From: Bacteroidaceae bacterium
GTDB taxonomy: Bacteria > Bacteroidota > Bacteroidia > Bacteroidales > Bacteroidaceae
Direction: 5' to 3'
Assembly: GCA_017458585.1 (NCBI GenBank)
Contig: JAFTAJ010000023.1
Coordinates: forward strand, 1 to 64,000
Length of the DNA: 64,000 nucleotides
Of this stretch, positions 16,969 through 23,943 are shown in pieces (positions within the stretch are counted from its first letter, which is position 1; every line of letters begins with the position of its first letter). The translations under genes were made by a program, and so were the position numbers. A model generated the notes under the pieces. It had not been told where the DNA came from and did no database searches. It saw only the letters and a list, made by a program, of their open reading frames with translations.

Positions 16969-17307
16969 CCCATTGTCGTAAGCATCCTTCACGGCCTGAA
17001 TGTACTCAGCATCACAGCCAATATCCTCGGCCAAGTCCTTCCATTCAGGATTGAAGTCGTTTACCAGCTTATCTTTCCATTCCCTCTTCCAGTTCTTCAA
17101 TTGTTTCTCCCGCTGTATTGCCACATCCAACCTGTCATACCATTCATAGTAAACCAGCTTGTCTGTGTTATACTTAGCACTGAAGCCCTGGTTTATATGG
17201 AGCTTATGCTCTGCCAACCTACGCTGCAAATCCCTTGTGACACCCGTGTACAACACATTGTTGTACTTGTTGGTCAGCATATATATGACTCCTTGGAGCT
17301 CGTTCAT
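16870..17307 (-). CDS. GIY-YIG endonuclease-like protein with repeat-encoded tail
   Basis: 145 residues. Residues 1-85 are a compact GIY-YIG domain of the YhbQ/UPF0213 type: GVIYMLTNKYNNVLYTGVT, then RRLAEHKLHINQGFSAKYN, LVYYEWYDRLDVAIQREKQ, LKNWKREWK. From about residue 115 the chain (NPHSALDAESKPLIP and on) is encoded by the palindromic repeat cluster, so the original stop has been lost or displaced. Single-domain GIY-YIG genes are often found as small, possibly mobile, insertions between genes in Bacteroidetes; here it separates capE and capF. Catalysis and substrate are not known. Confidence 0.85.
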   Translation of the reverse strand: MNELQGVIYMLTNKYNNVLYTGVTRDLQRRLAEHKLHINQGFSAKYNTDKLVYYEWYDRLDVAIQREKQLKNWKREWKDKLVNDFNPEWKDLAEDIGCDAEYIQAVKDAYDNGQYNPHSALDAESKPLIPASEPESPGDCGSSPQ

Positions 17308-17327
17308 CGTTCGTTCCTTTTGTCCTC

Positions 17328-17455
17328 ATCCCGTACCTCTCTCAGTACTCATCCCGTGCTTGACACGGGATCTCCTCCATCATGGGATTGCGGGTCAAGC
17401 CCGCAATGAGGGGCTCGGAGGCCGCAATGAGGGGGTCAAGCCCGCAATGAGGACC
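17328..17455. repeat. Cluster of palindromic elements between GIY-YIG gene and capF
   Basis: Several copies of the same palindrome family as at 16826-16968 (TCATCCCGTGCTTGACACGG, GATTGCGGGTCAAGCCCGC, GGTCAAGCCCGCAATGAGG). The two clusters bracket the GIY-YIG gene, so the gene may have arrived together with or between these elements. Confidence 0.85.
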
Positions 17456-17459
17456 TTGC

Positions 17460-18779
17460 TTACTTCACCGGCTCGAAAAAGGTGTCGGGCTTGTCGGGGT
17501 TGAATATCTCGTTGCAGTACATGACGGTGACGAGGTTCTCGGTGTCGGAGAGGTTGATGATGTTGTGGGTGTAGCCCGGGAGCATGTGCACGCACTGGAT
17601 ATTGTCGCCGGAGACCTCGAACTCGATGACTTCGTCCGTGCCGAGCTTACGCTCCTGGATGAGGCCGTGGCCGGCGACGACGATGAAGAACTCCCACTTG
17701 GTGTTGTGCCAATGCTGGCCCTTGGTGATGCCCGGCTTGGAGATGTTGATGGACACCTGGCCAGCATTGAGGGTGTGCACCAGCTCGGTGAAGCTGCCGC
17801 GGTCATCCACGTTCATCTTCAGCGGGAAGGCCGTCTTCTCGTAGGGCAGGTAGCTCAAGTAGGTGCTGTACAGCTTCTTGGCGAAGGAGCCTGCAGGAAT
17901 CTCAGGTATGAGCGGTGCTGCCGCTCCCGCAGATTTCGCAGATGAAAATGATTTCGCCGATGGAGTGTTATGGGAGAATGCTGTCAGGAGGGCGACGATT
18001 TCGCCCAGGGTGACGTGGTGCGTGATGGGGCAATAGCGGTAGCGGTACTTCGTACACGCTGATTGCGCTGATTTTTCTTGATTTCGCTGATTATCTGCGT
18101 TATCTATACCATCTGCGTTATCTGCGGGGGCTGGAACGACAGTCAGCCCATCAAACTCGCACTTGTGCGCCTTGCCCTCTAGGAGGGCGATCATCTCGTC
18201 AACGAGGTCATCGATGTAAAGAAGTTCCAGTTCCACGCTCGGGTCGTTCACCGTATAAGGCAGGTCGTTGGCGAAGGCATTGCAGAAGGTGGCGACGGCA
18301 CTGTTGTAGTTAGGGCGACACCACTTACCAAAGAGGTTCGGGAAGCGGTAAACATGCACTTCTGCGCCAGTCTCCTTTCCGTACTCCAGGAACAGGTCTT
18401 CCCCCGCCTTCTTGCTTCGGCCGTACTCTGAGTTCCCGAACCGGCCGGTGAGACTCGCCTGTTGGCTGCTCGACAGCATCACCGGGCAGGCATTGTGGTG
18501 CTTCTTAAGGGTATCGAGCAGCGTACTGGCAAACCCAAAGTTGCCAGCCATGAACTCTTCTTGGTTCTGCGGGCGGTTCACCCCCGCAAGATTGAATACG
18601 AAGTCGGCTTCTTTGCACCAGGCGTCCAACTCCTCGGGAGTAGAATCCAAGTCGTACTCATATACAGTTTCTATAGTAAGCCCGGGGAAACGCCTGTCTT
18701 TACCTTCTTGTATATTGCGCAGGTTGGCGCACAGATTGCGCCCCACAAAGCCCTTCGCGCCAGTTACCAATATCTTCAT
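17460..18779 (-). CDS. capF: UDP-2-acetamido-2,6-dideoxy-hexose reductase (CapF/FnlB) with cupin
   Basis: Second enzyme of UDP-L-FucNAc synthesis, 439 residues against about 370 in known CapF. The N-terminal SDR domain starts ILVTGAKGFVGRNLCANL; FGNSEYGRSKKAGEDLF (YxxxK) and LYIDDLVDEMIALLEG follow. The C-terminal cupin includes DDRGSFTELVHTLNAGQVS, ISKPGITKGQHWHNTKWE (metal His residues) and MLPGYTHNIINLSDTENLV. The extra length is explained by two in-frame repeat cassettes: residues about 217-245 (DNADGIDNADNQRN region, 18050-18135) and about 272-292 (SAKSFSSAKSAGAAAP region, 17908-17970). Both fall between normal family segments (VTLGEIVALL lies between them). Confidence 0.93.
   Translation of the reverse strand: MKILVTGAKGFVGRNLCANLRNIQEGKDRRFPGLTIETVYEYDLDSTPEELDAWCKEADFVFNLAGVNRPQNQEEFMAGNFGFASTLLDTLKKHHNACPVMLSSSQQASLTGRFGNSEYGRSKKAGEDLFLEYGKETGAEVHVYRFPNLFGKWCRPNYNSAVATFCNAFANDLPYTVNDPSVELELLYIDDLVDEMIALLEGKAHKCEFDGLTVVPAPADNADGIDNADNQRNQEKSAQSACTKYRYRYCPITHHVTLGEIVALLTAFSHNTPSAKSFSSAKSAGAAAPLIPEIPAGSFAKKLYSTYLSYLPYEKTAFPLKMNVDDRGSFTELVHTLNAGQVSINISKPGITKGQHWHNTKWEFFIVVAGHGLIQERKLGTDEVIEFEVSGDNIQCVHMLPGYTHNIINLSDTENLVTVMYCNEIFNPDKPDTFFEPVK
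17908..17970. repeat. In-frame repeat cassette 2 in capF
   Basis: Units of the form GCAGATTTCGCAGATGAAAATGA (written on the plus strand as CGCAGATTTCGCAGATG) interrupt capF between the VTLGEI segment and the KKLYSTYLSYLP segment. The 9-base unit resembles the cassettes at 18787-18832 and 19240-19300. Confidence 0.7.
18050..18135. repeat. In-frame repeat cassette 1 in capF
   Basis: Tandem 9-base units (ATCTGCGTT, TTTCGCTGA and variants) occupy about 85 bases inside capF with no stop in the coding frame. The same units lie upstream of capF (18787-18832) and between capG and the GxxExxY gene (19240-19300). Confidence 0.75.
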
Positions 18780-18784
18780 AATTC

Positions 18785-18833
18785 TTCGAATTTCGCTGAT
18801 TTCGCTGATTAAGCAGATCTCGCAGATTACAAA
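18785..18833. repeat. Leader cassette upstream of capF
   Basis: Immediately upstream of the capF start (18779) are tandem units TTTCGCTGA / TCTCGCAGA. Comparable 9-base cassettes precede several other genes in this operon. Confidence 0.65.
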
Positions 18834-19204
18834 CCATTAACTCGTCGGTGAATAGATGATGCGATATCGTCTGTCTCAAAGTTCACTAGAATACCGAGTT
18901 TTAATCCTGTCATTTTCAGGTAGGTCTGTAGCTGTTTGTAAAAAACTTCATTGACATGCTGCACTGCTTTCAGCTCAACAATTACTTTCTTTTCAACTAA
19001 AATGTCAATTCTGTAAGCCTTGGGTATAGTGACACCACCATAGACAACAGGTAGGTACACTTGTTTCTCTACCAAGAGGCCTTCTTTTTCAAGTTCAATC
19101 TTCAGTGCCGTTTCATAAGCACTTTCTAATAGCCCAGGCCCAAGGTTGTTGTACACATTAAATATGGCACCACGTATCTTATAAGAGATTTCGTTCTCTG
19201 TCAT
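18827..19204 (-). CDS. GxxExxY protein (PDDEXK_3 family)
   Basis: 125 residues from the ATG at 19204 (MTENEISYKIRGAI). Seen: NLGPGLLESAYETALKIEL with the GxxExxY pattern, RIDILVEKKVIVELKAVQ with the D...ExK nuclease-like residues, and the ending LGILVNFETDDIASSIHRR. An in-frame extension to 19231 lies in repeat DNA, so I prefer the internal Met. These proteins belong to the PD-(D/E)XK clan but have no proven activity that I know. They often occur singly inside Bacteroidetes polysaccharide loci; a second, frameshifted copy is at 25520-25890. Between capF and capG it looks like an insertion that does not belong to the pathway. Confidence 0.88.
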   Translation of the reverse strand: MTENEISYKIRGAIFNVYNNLGPGLLESAYETALKIELEKEGLLVEKQVYLPVVYGGVTIPKAYRIDILVEKKVIVELKAVQHVNEVFYKQLQTYLKMTGLKLGILVNFETDDIASSIHRRVNGL

Positions 19205-19231
19205 GTCATGCTTCGCATACGCTAATTGCAC

Positions 19232-19302
19232 TGATTTAATAGATCTCGCTGATTATTTAAGATCTGCGTTATCTGCCATATCTGCGTTATCTGCGGGAAG
19301 TT
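19232..19302. repeat. 9-base repeat cassette between capG and GxxExxY gene
   Basis: Units TCTGCGTTA and ATCTCGCTG alternate over about 60 bases, directly downstream of capG and upstream of the GxxExxY start. Same family as the capF cassettes. Confidence 0.65.
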
Positions 19303-20469
19303 CTAGAACTTCCTCCAGACCATTTTGTTGACGATACCCACATAGCTCTGGATGATCTTCACTACCTTGGTGGACACGTTCTCATCCACGTAATCCGGAA
19401 CCGGAATGCCGTTCTGACCGTCCCGATTCAGCTCAACGGCCGTATCAACCGCCTGTAGCAGGCTCTTCTCGTCGATGCCAGCAATAATGAAGCAAGCCTT
19501 ATCGATGGCTTCCGGGCGCTCTGTAGAAGTGCGGATGCAAACGGCCGGGAAGGGATGGCCCACGGAAGTGAAGAAGCTGCTCTCCTCGGGGAGAGTGCCA
19601 GAGTCGGACACCACGGCGAAAGCGTTCATCTGCAGGCAGTTGTAATCGTGGAAGCCGAGAGGCTCGTGCTGGATGACGCGTTTGTCAAGCTTGAAGCCAG
19701 AAGCCTCGAGGCGCTTCCTTGAGCGCGGGTGACAGCTGTAAAGGATGGGCATGTCGTACTTCTCGGCCATCTTGTTGATGGCTGTGAAGAGACTCATAAA
19801 GTTCTTCTCGGTGTCGATGTTCTCCTCACGGTGAGCGGAGAGGAGGATGTAGCGGCCTTTCTCCAGGCCCAGCCTCTTATGAATATCACTGGCCTCGATT
19901 TCCGCCAGATTATTATGCAGGACCTCCGCCATCGGGCTGCCGGTCACATACGTGCGCTCCTTCGGCAGGCCGCAATCGGCCAGATACCTGCGTGCGTGCT
20001 CGCTGTAGGCCATGTTCACATCGGAGATGATGTCCACGATGCGACGGTTGGTCTCCTCCGGCAGGCACTCATCCTTGCAGCGGTTCCCCGCCTCCATGTG
20101 GAAGATGGGGATGTGCAGGCGCTTGGCCCCGATGACGCTGAGGCAGCTGTTGGTATCTCCCAGCACCAGCACTGCATCGGGCTTAGTCTCAACCATCACC
20201 TTATACGACTTGTCTATGATATTACCCATCGTTGCACCGAGGTCATCACCAACAGCCTCCATATAAATATCCGGATCCTGGAGTTTCAAATCCTTGAAGA
20301 ACACTCCATTCAGGTTATAGTCGTAGTTCTGACCTGTATGCGCCAGCAGACAGTCAAAGTACTCTCTGCATTTATTTATTACTGCAGCCAAGCGGATGAT
20401 TTCCGGCCTGGTGCCTACTATGATTAATAGTTTTAATTTACCGTTATTTGCAAAATGCTTTACTTCCAT
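19303..20469 (-). CDS. capG: UDP-N-acetyl-L-talosamine 2-epimerase-type enzyme (CapG/FnlC)
   Basis: Third enzyme of UDP-L-FucNAc synthesis, a WecB-fold 2-epimerase of 388 residues. Seen: LLIIVGTRPEIIRLAAVIN, VLGDTNSCLSVIGAKR, FHMEAGNRCKDECLPEETN, LLSAHREENIDTEKN, VVSDSGTLPEESSFF and RTSTERPEAIDKA. EAGNRCKDECLPEETNR is the FnlC/CapG variant, unlike the EAGLRT of the WecB at 7935-9113. It heads the capG-capF-capE set, though a GxxExxY gene and a GIY-YIG gene now separate the three. Confidence 0.94.
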   Translation of the reverse strand: MEVKHFANNGKLKLLIIVGTRPEIIRLAAVINKCREYFDCLLAHTGQNYDYNLNGVFFKDLKLQDPDIYMEAVGDDLGATMGNIIDKSYKVMVETKPDAVLVLGDTNSCLSVIGAKRLHIPIFHMEAGNRCKDECLPEETNRRIVDIISDVNMAYSEHARRYLADCGLPKERTYVTGSPMAEVLHNNLAEIEASDIHKRLGLEKGRYILLSAHREENIDTEKNFMSLFTAINKMAEKYDMPILYSCHPRSRKRLEASGFKLDKRVIQHEPLGFHDYNCLQMNAFAVVSDSGTLPEESSFFTSVGHPFPAVCIRTSTERPEAIDKACFIIAGIDEKSLLQAVDTAVELNRDGQNGIPVPDYVDENVSTKVVKIIQSYVGIVNKMVWRKF

Positions 20470-20527
20470 ATTAATCGTTTTATTTTATTATCAAGAATTA
20501 GAGAATTAGAGAATAATATTCCCTCAA

Positions 20528-20593
20528 TTAGGCCTCTTCGTGCATGTTGATGTGCATCGACATGAGACGCGAATCGGCAATATCCAAATTCAT
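20528..20593 (-). CDS. Possible 21-residue microprotein after a ParE-like toxin
   Basis: A short frame starts with an ATG that overlaps the toxin stop (ATGA at 20593-20590) and encodes 21 residues beginning MNLDIADSRLMSM, ending TAA at 20528. The overlap is typical of coupled genes, but so short a frame can occur by chance; no homology is claimed. Confidence 0.2.
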   Translation of the reverse strand: MNLDIADSRLMSMHINMHEEA

Positions 20594-20898
20594 TTGGCAT
20601 TGCTCTCGCTGCTCCTCATATTTTGCGCGTGACAGGCATCAACGATTGTGATGGTTTCGCCTTCTATCGTGTATGCGAAGTACCACTTATCGCTATTCGC
20701 CATGTGATAGCCAGCCCATCGAGAGAGTGTCGGCTTGCGTCTGAAAAGGGTTCGCTCGATCTCATACATCGAAAAGATTGCATCATGCGCATTTCGCTTC
20801 AAGTCGTTTCTGTCATACGTGTGACGGTATTTCTTCGCTACATTCTGATAGAAGGAGAATATCTTACGAGATGCCCTAGGCTTGATGATATAGTTCAT
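20590..20898 (-). CDS. ParE/RelE-superfamily toxin-like protein
   Basis: 102 residues. Pattern of a RelE/ParE fold: N-terminal helix with basic residues (RASRKIFSFYQNVAKKYR), then HDAIFSMYEIERTLFRRKPTL, and the strand pair WAGYHMANSDKWYFAYTIEG followed by ETITIVDACHAQNMR. The last strands carry the usual placement of catalytic or contact residues of the superfamily. It starts one base after the stop of a small helical gene, in the usual antitoxin-first order. Whether it cuts mRNA (RelE) or poisons gyrase (ParE) cannot be told. Confidence 0.75.
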   Translation of the reverse strand: MNYIIKPRASRKIFSFYQNVAKKYRHTYDRNDLKRNAHDAIFSMYEIERTLFRRKPTLSRWAGYHMANSDKWYFAYTIEGETITIVDACHAQNMRSSESNAK

Positions 20899-20899
20899 G

Positions 20900-21187
20900 T
20901 CAGCCTAGTGCATAAATGGAGTCAATCTCCTCTGCTACGATATTATACAACTCGTCGGGAGTCATGTCACGATCAAAAGCATATTCTCTACGGACGGCTG
21001 CATGAATCATATCACGGGTCTCCTCCAGTTCCATTACTCCGTCGGCAGCAGCACGTTCCTTCATTAGGGCATCAATACGCTGATCAATAAGCATCTGCAC
21101 CCACTTACGGATTGCCGCAGTGTTCTCCAGTTCCGGCAGGTAATCCCGCAGAACATCTTCATTCACCTTTACACTAACTGTACACAT
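20900..21187 (-). CDS. Small helical antitoxin-like protein
   Basis: 95 residues. A short N-terminal strand (CTVSVKVNEDVLRDYL) could be a ribbon-helix-helix-type DNA-binding start, followed by IRKWVQMLIDQRIDAL and an acidic, helical C-terminus (MTPDELYNIVAEEIDSIYALG) of the kind that wraps a ParE toxin. It sits one base upstream of the toxin gene. Such antitoxins usually repress their own operon; no operator is evident to me in the 100 bases upstream. Confidence 0.7.
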   Translation of the reverse strand: MCTVSVKVNEDVLRDYLPELENTAAIRKWVQMLIDQRIDALMKERAAADGVMELEETRDMIHAAVRREYAFDRDMTPDELYNIVAEEIDSIYALG

Positions 21188-21291
21188 ATCGTCGTTGTTT
21201 CATTAATTACGCTTAAAATCGTGGTGAGGGAATAAATTTAATCCCTCATTTGTTTTTTCCGTGGGGACAGTCCCCACGTAGATACTCTTTA
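21188..21291. repeat. Hairpins upstream of the toxin-antitoxin pair
   Basis: Two palindromes stand here: GTGGGGACAGTCCCCAC (21260-21276) and GAGGGAATAAATTTAATCCCTC (21225-21247 region). Similar GGGGACAG sequences occur at 21830-21840 and 22840-22855, flanking the next two genes. Confidence 0.6.
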
Positions 21292-21801
21292 TTATTTTGC
21301 GTAGTAGCCGCCGGTCTTCTTGCTGCCGCGATGCTCGATGAGGTTGCTCTCAATCAGCACCTTGATGTGGCGCTCGATGGACTTGGCGGGGATATCTGTG
21401 AGCTCAAAGAGCTTGGGGACACGGAGGCCGGGCTTCTGCTGAATAGCGGTGAGGACGGCTTTCTGACCTTTATTCAGGCAATCTGACCAATTGAGAGAGG
21501 GAAATTTAGAATTGATAGTTGAAGTTTCCTTTAGGCGTTTTTCGGCATATTGCATAAAGGCAGCTGCATGGCCGTCAGTGTCGTCTATGTTTGGCAGGAC
21601 TCGCTGGAGGGCTTTGTAGATTTTCTCAGCTTCTTCAATCCGGTTCTCGAATATTCGTTTGTTGAAGATATCGCGGGCCGTCCAGAACATACATAGTGTG
21701 GTGTACTTGCCCTTGTGCACAGCATACATCGGACGGATGGCCTCGTAGGCCTCCTCTATGAGACCTTGCTTGCGCAAGTCGAATACTTCCCTTACCGTCA
21801 T
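21292..21801 (-). CDS. Winged-helix protein with TPR-like N-terminal domain
   Basis: 169 residues. Residues 1-75 (MTVREVFDLRKQGLIEEAYE and on) form a helical repeat-like domain whose close relative is encoded alone at 61022-61246 (MTIKDVFEMRKQGRIEEAYN). The C-terminal part, KAVLTAIQQKPGLRVPKLFE, LTDIPAKSIERHIKVLIES and NLIEHRGSKKTGGYYAK, is a winged helix typical of proteins related to ATP-dependent-helicase-type or Fic-linked regulators in Bacteroidetes. It is probably DNA-binding. It sits between a fimbrial-type lipoprotein gene and a toxin-antitoxin pair, so it may be part of the accessory cargo. Confidence 0.7.
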   Translation of the reverse strand: MTVREVFDLRKQGLIEEAYEAIRPMYAVHKGKYTTLCMFWTARDIFNKRIFENRIEEAEKIYKALQRVLPNIDDTDGHAAAFMQYAEKRLKETSTINSKFPSLNWSDCLNKGQKAVLTAIQQKPGLRVPKLFELTDIPAKSIERHIKVLIESNLIEHRGSKKTGGYYAK

Positions 21802-21837
21802 TACACCTTATTATTATATTATAGAAACAGGGGACAG

Positions 21838-21903
21838 ACCTGCTACTTAAAGTTTAAGAGCTTAAAAGTTTAAGTGTTTAAGTGTTTAAACGCCTAAAGA
21901 TTA
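21838..21903. repeat. Tandem AGTTTAAG-type cassette
   Basis: Seven imperfect units of the type AAGTTTAAG/AAGTGTTTA fill the gap downstream of the FimB-like gene. This unit is shared with 36930-36970, 56072-56123 and 63246-63317. Confidence 0.7.
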
Positions 21904-21906
21904 AGA

Positions 21907-22803
21907 TTAGAAGACGATGTCATCTTCTGGGGTGAGCCAATCGGTGTTAACTTGAAAGGAACCTGCATTGGCGGTGCCTGTCACGGAGTACATGGCTCCG
22001 GTGAGGGTTGTCACGCGGTTACGCTTGAGCGGTACGTTATTCACCGTCTTGCTGAATAGTACGTTGTCGTCATTGTCGAGTGTCTCGATGGTGACGTTCA
22101 CGTTCTGCTCGTCGGTGATGAGGAACAGGGCGCTGCCGATATTTGTAGTGTTGCCCACAGCGGTGGAGGTCACAACCGAATTGGCAAAGCCGTTATTGTC
22201 GGTGGCCAGGCCTGTGGTGGGGTTGAACGACTTACTACCGCCACTCATGCTCACGCGGATGGTCTTCACGTCTGCCGAACGTCCGTCGGTGGATTTCACA
22301 CTCACCTTGGAGACGATGCGGTCGAGGGTTGCAGAGATATCCAGCGGTGTGCTGGTATTGACCACTACCGGCTCAGTGTAGGCAAAGGTCTCACGGACGG
22401 TGCCGGTGAAGCCAGCGGAGGTCGGGCTGGTGAGGGTGATCTCCTCATTGGTTGTGCCTTGTCCGTAGCCCAGCACCACGAGGGTATAGTTGCCAGCGGT
22501 CAGAGAGGTCGAAAACTCACCGTAGGTGGTGAAGGTGCTCGCATCGGCCTTGAACTGTGTGTGCTTGTAGGCCTGAGTACCGTCGCTCTTATAGAAGGCG
22601 AGCGTGATGGCCTTGACAGTAGCGTAGTCGCCTATAGCTGTTGCTTTTATGGCAGGAAATTCTCCTTGTTCTACGGAAAAAGCATCAACATGCACTGTCA
22701 CAGGCACCAGTTCATCACTATTGATTACATTAACGTCGTTGTCATTGCTGCAACTGGCAGCGAAAAGCATGGCTATGCCTGCGAAAATTATTTTCTTTGT
22801 CAT
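21907..22803 (-). CDS. FimB/Mfa2-like surface lipoprotein
   Basis: 298 residues. The lipoprotein signal peptide ends FAASC, with Cys18 as the lipidated residue. After it come two beta-sandwich domains: VTVHVDAFSVEQGEFPAIKA to about residue 150 and a second domain including ATLDRIVSKVSVKSTDG, IRVSMSGGSKSFNPTTG, ALFLITDEQ and VPLKRNRVTTLTGAMY. This is the layout of FimB/Mfa2 anchor subunits of Bacteroidales type V pili. The partner fimbrillin gene is not in the window. Its presence inside a polysaccharide operon, next to a toxin-antitoxin pair, suggests insertion rather than function in sugar synthesis. Confidence 0.8.
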   Translation of the reverse strand: MTKKIIFAGIAMLFAASCSNDNDVNVINSDELVPVTVHVDAFSVEQGEFPAIKATAIGDYATVKAITLAFYKSDGTQAYKHTQFKADASTFTTYGEFSTSLTAGNYTLVVLGYGQGTTNEEITLTSPTSAGFTGTVRETFAYTEPVVVNTSTPLDISATLDRIVSKVSVKSTDGRSADVKTIRVSMSGGSKSFNPTTGLATDNNGFANSVVTSTAVGNTTNIGSALFLITDEQNVNVTIETLDNDDNVLFSKTVNNVPLKRNRVTTLTGAMYSVTGTANAGSFQVNTDWLTPEDDIVF

Positions 22804-22896
22804 AGTTATTTGAAATTAAAATTAAAGAATATAACAGATCTTGTCCCCTGTTATAATAGTAATTCAATTTCAAACAATTATGAGATTGATATCTCT

Positions 22897-23943
22897 TCAA
22901 CGTTGGTAGTACGCCGCATACCACTCGGCAAACTTCCGTAATCCTTCGCGGAGGGTAATCTTGGGCGTGAAGCCGAAGTCGCGCTCCAAGGCGGAGGCAT
23001 CGGCATAGGTTGTAGGTACATCGCCGGGCTGCATGGGGACGAGCTCCTTGTGGGCCTCAAAGTCATAATCCTCAGGTAGTACACCTGCTCTCAGGAGTTC
23101 TTCCTGGAGCGTCTGAACGAAGTCCAGCAGGTTCTCCGGCTGGCCACCACCTATATTATATATTGCGTACGGGGGGATGGGCAGGCCGTCCTCGCCGTTG
23201 CGCTTCTCGGGCGCCTTCGCCATTACACGCACGATACCCTCGACGATATCATCCACATACGTGAAATCACGACGGCAGTTGCCGTAGTTGAAGATCTGGA
23301 TGGTCTCGCCCTTCAATAGCTTGTCAGTGAATTTGAAATAAGCCATGTCGGGACGACCCGCGGGACCATAAACGGTGAAAAACCGCAAACCTGTCGAAGG
23401 AATATTGTACAGTTTGCTGTAGCAATGGGCAAAGAGCTCGTTCGATTTTTTGGTGGCCGCGTAAAGCGAAACGGGATTGTCCACTCTGTCTTCCACGGCA
23501 AACGGCACCTTCTTGTTGCCGCCGTAAACGCTGGAACTGGAGGCATATACCAGATGCTCCACCGGATTGTGGCGGCAGGCTTCCAGGATATTGTAGAAGC
23601 CAATCATGTTGCTCTGGATGTACGCATCGGGATTCTCGATACTATACCGCACACCGGCTTGGGCGGCCAAGTTCACAACGATATCGAAGTGGTTTTCAGC
23701 GAACAGTTTGTCAATCAACGCTTTGTCCGCCAAATCCCCCTTCGCGAAATTATACCCGTGCTCAGGATGCCCGACCACGGCCTTTTCAATGACAGAAAGC
23801 CGATACTCCTTCAGGCTCGGATTGTAATAATTGTTCAGGTTGTCCAAGCCCACAATCTTCACCGGCTCTTTGCCACTGAGCAGACGGAGGACCAAATTGG
23901 AGCCTATAAATCCGGCACTGCCGGTAACAAGAATCGTTTTCAT
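22897..23943 (-). CDS. NAD-dependent epimerase, UDP-glucuronate 4-epimerase-like
   Basis: SDR nucleotide-sugar epimerase, 348 residues. Seen: ILVTGSAGFIGSNLVLRLL, LDNLNNYYNPSLKEYRL (the NxYY-type segment common in UDP-glucuronate epimerases), ASSSSVYGGNKKVPF, SLYAATKKSNELFAH (YxxxK), and FFTVYGPAGRPDMAYFKF. The last phrase matches the UDP-GlcA epimerase subgroup. It would make UDP-GalA from UDP-GlcA supplied by the ugd at 33537-34928. Its ATG overlaps the rmlB stop by one base (TGATG), so the two are translated together. Confidence 0.9.
   Translation of the reverse strand: MKTILVTGSAGFIGSNLVLRLLSGKEPVKIVGLDNLNNYYNPSLKEYRLSVIEKAVVGHPEHGYNFAKGDLADKALIDKLFAENHFDIVVNLAAQAGVRYSIENPDAYIQSNMIGFYNILEACRHNPVEHLVYASSSSVYGGNKKVPFAVEDRVDNPVSLYAATKKSNELFAHCYSKLYNIPSTGLRFFTVYGPAGRPDMAYFKFTDKLLKGETIQIFNYGNCRRDFTYVDDIVEGIVRVMAKAPEKRNGEDGLPIPPYAIYNIGGGQPENLLDFVQTLQEELLRAGVLPEDYDFEAHKELVPMQPGDVPTTYADASALERDFGFTPKITLREGLRKFAEWYAAYYQR

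Noticed and set aside
16826-17455. CRISPR-like repeated units
   Set aside because: Units are palindromes with variable arms and no regular unique spacers; there are no cas genes.
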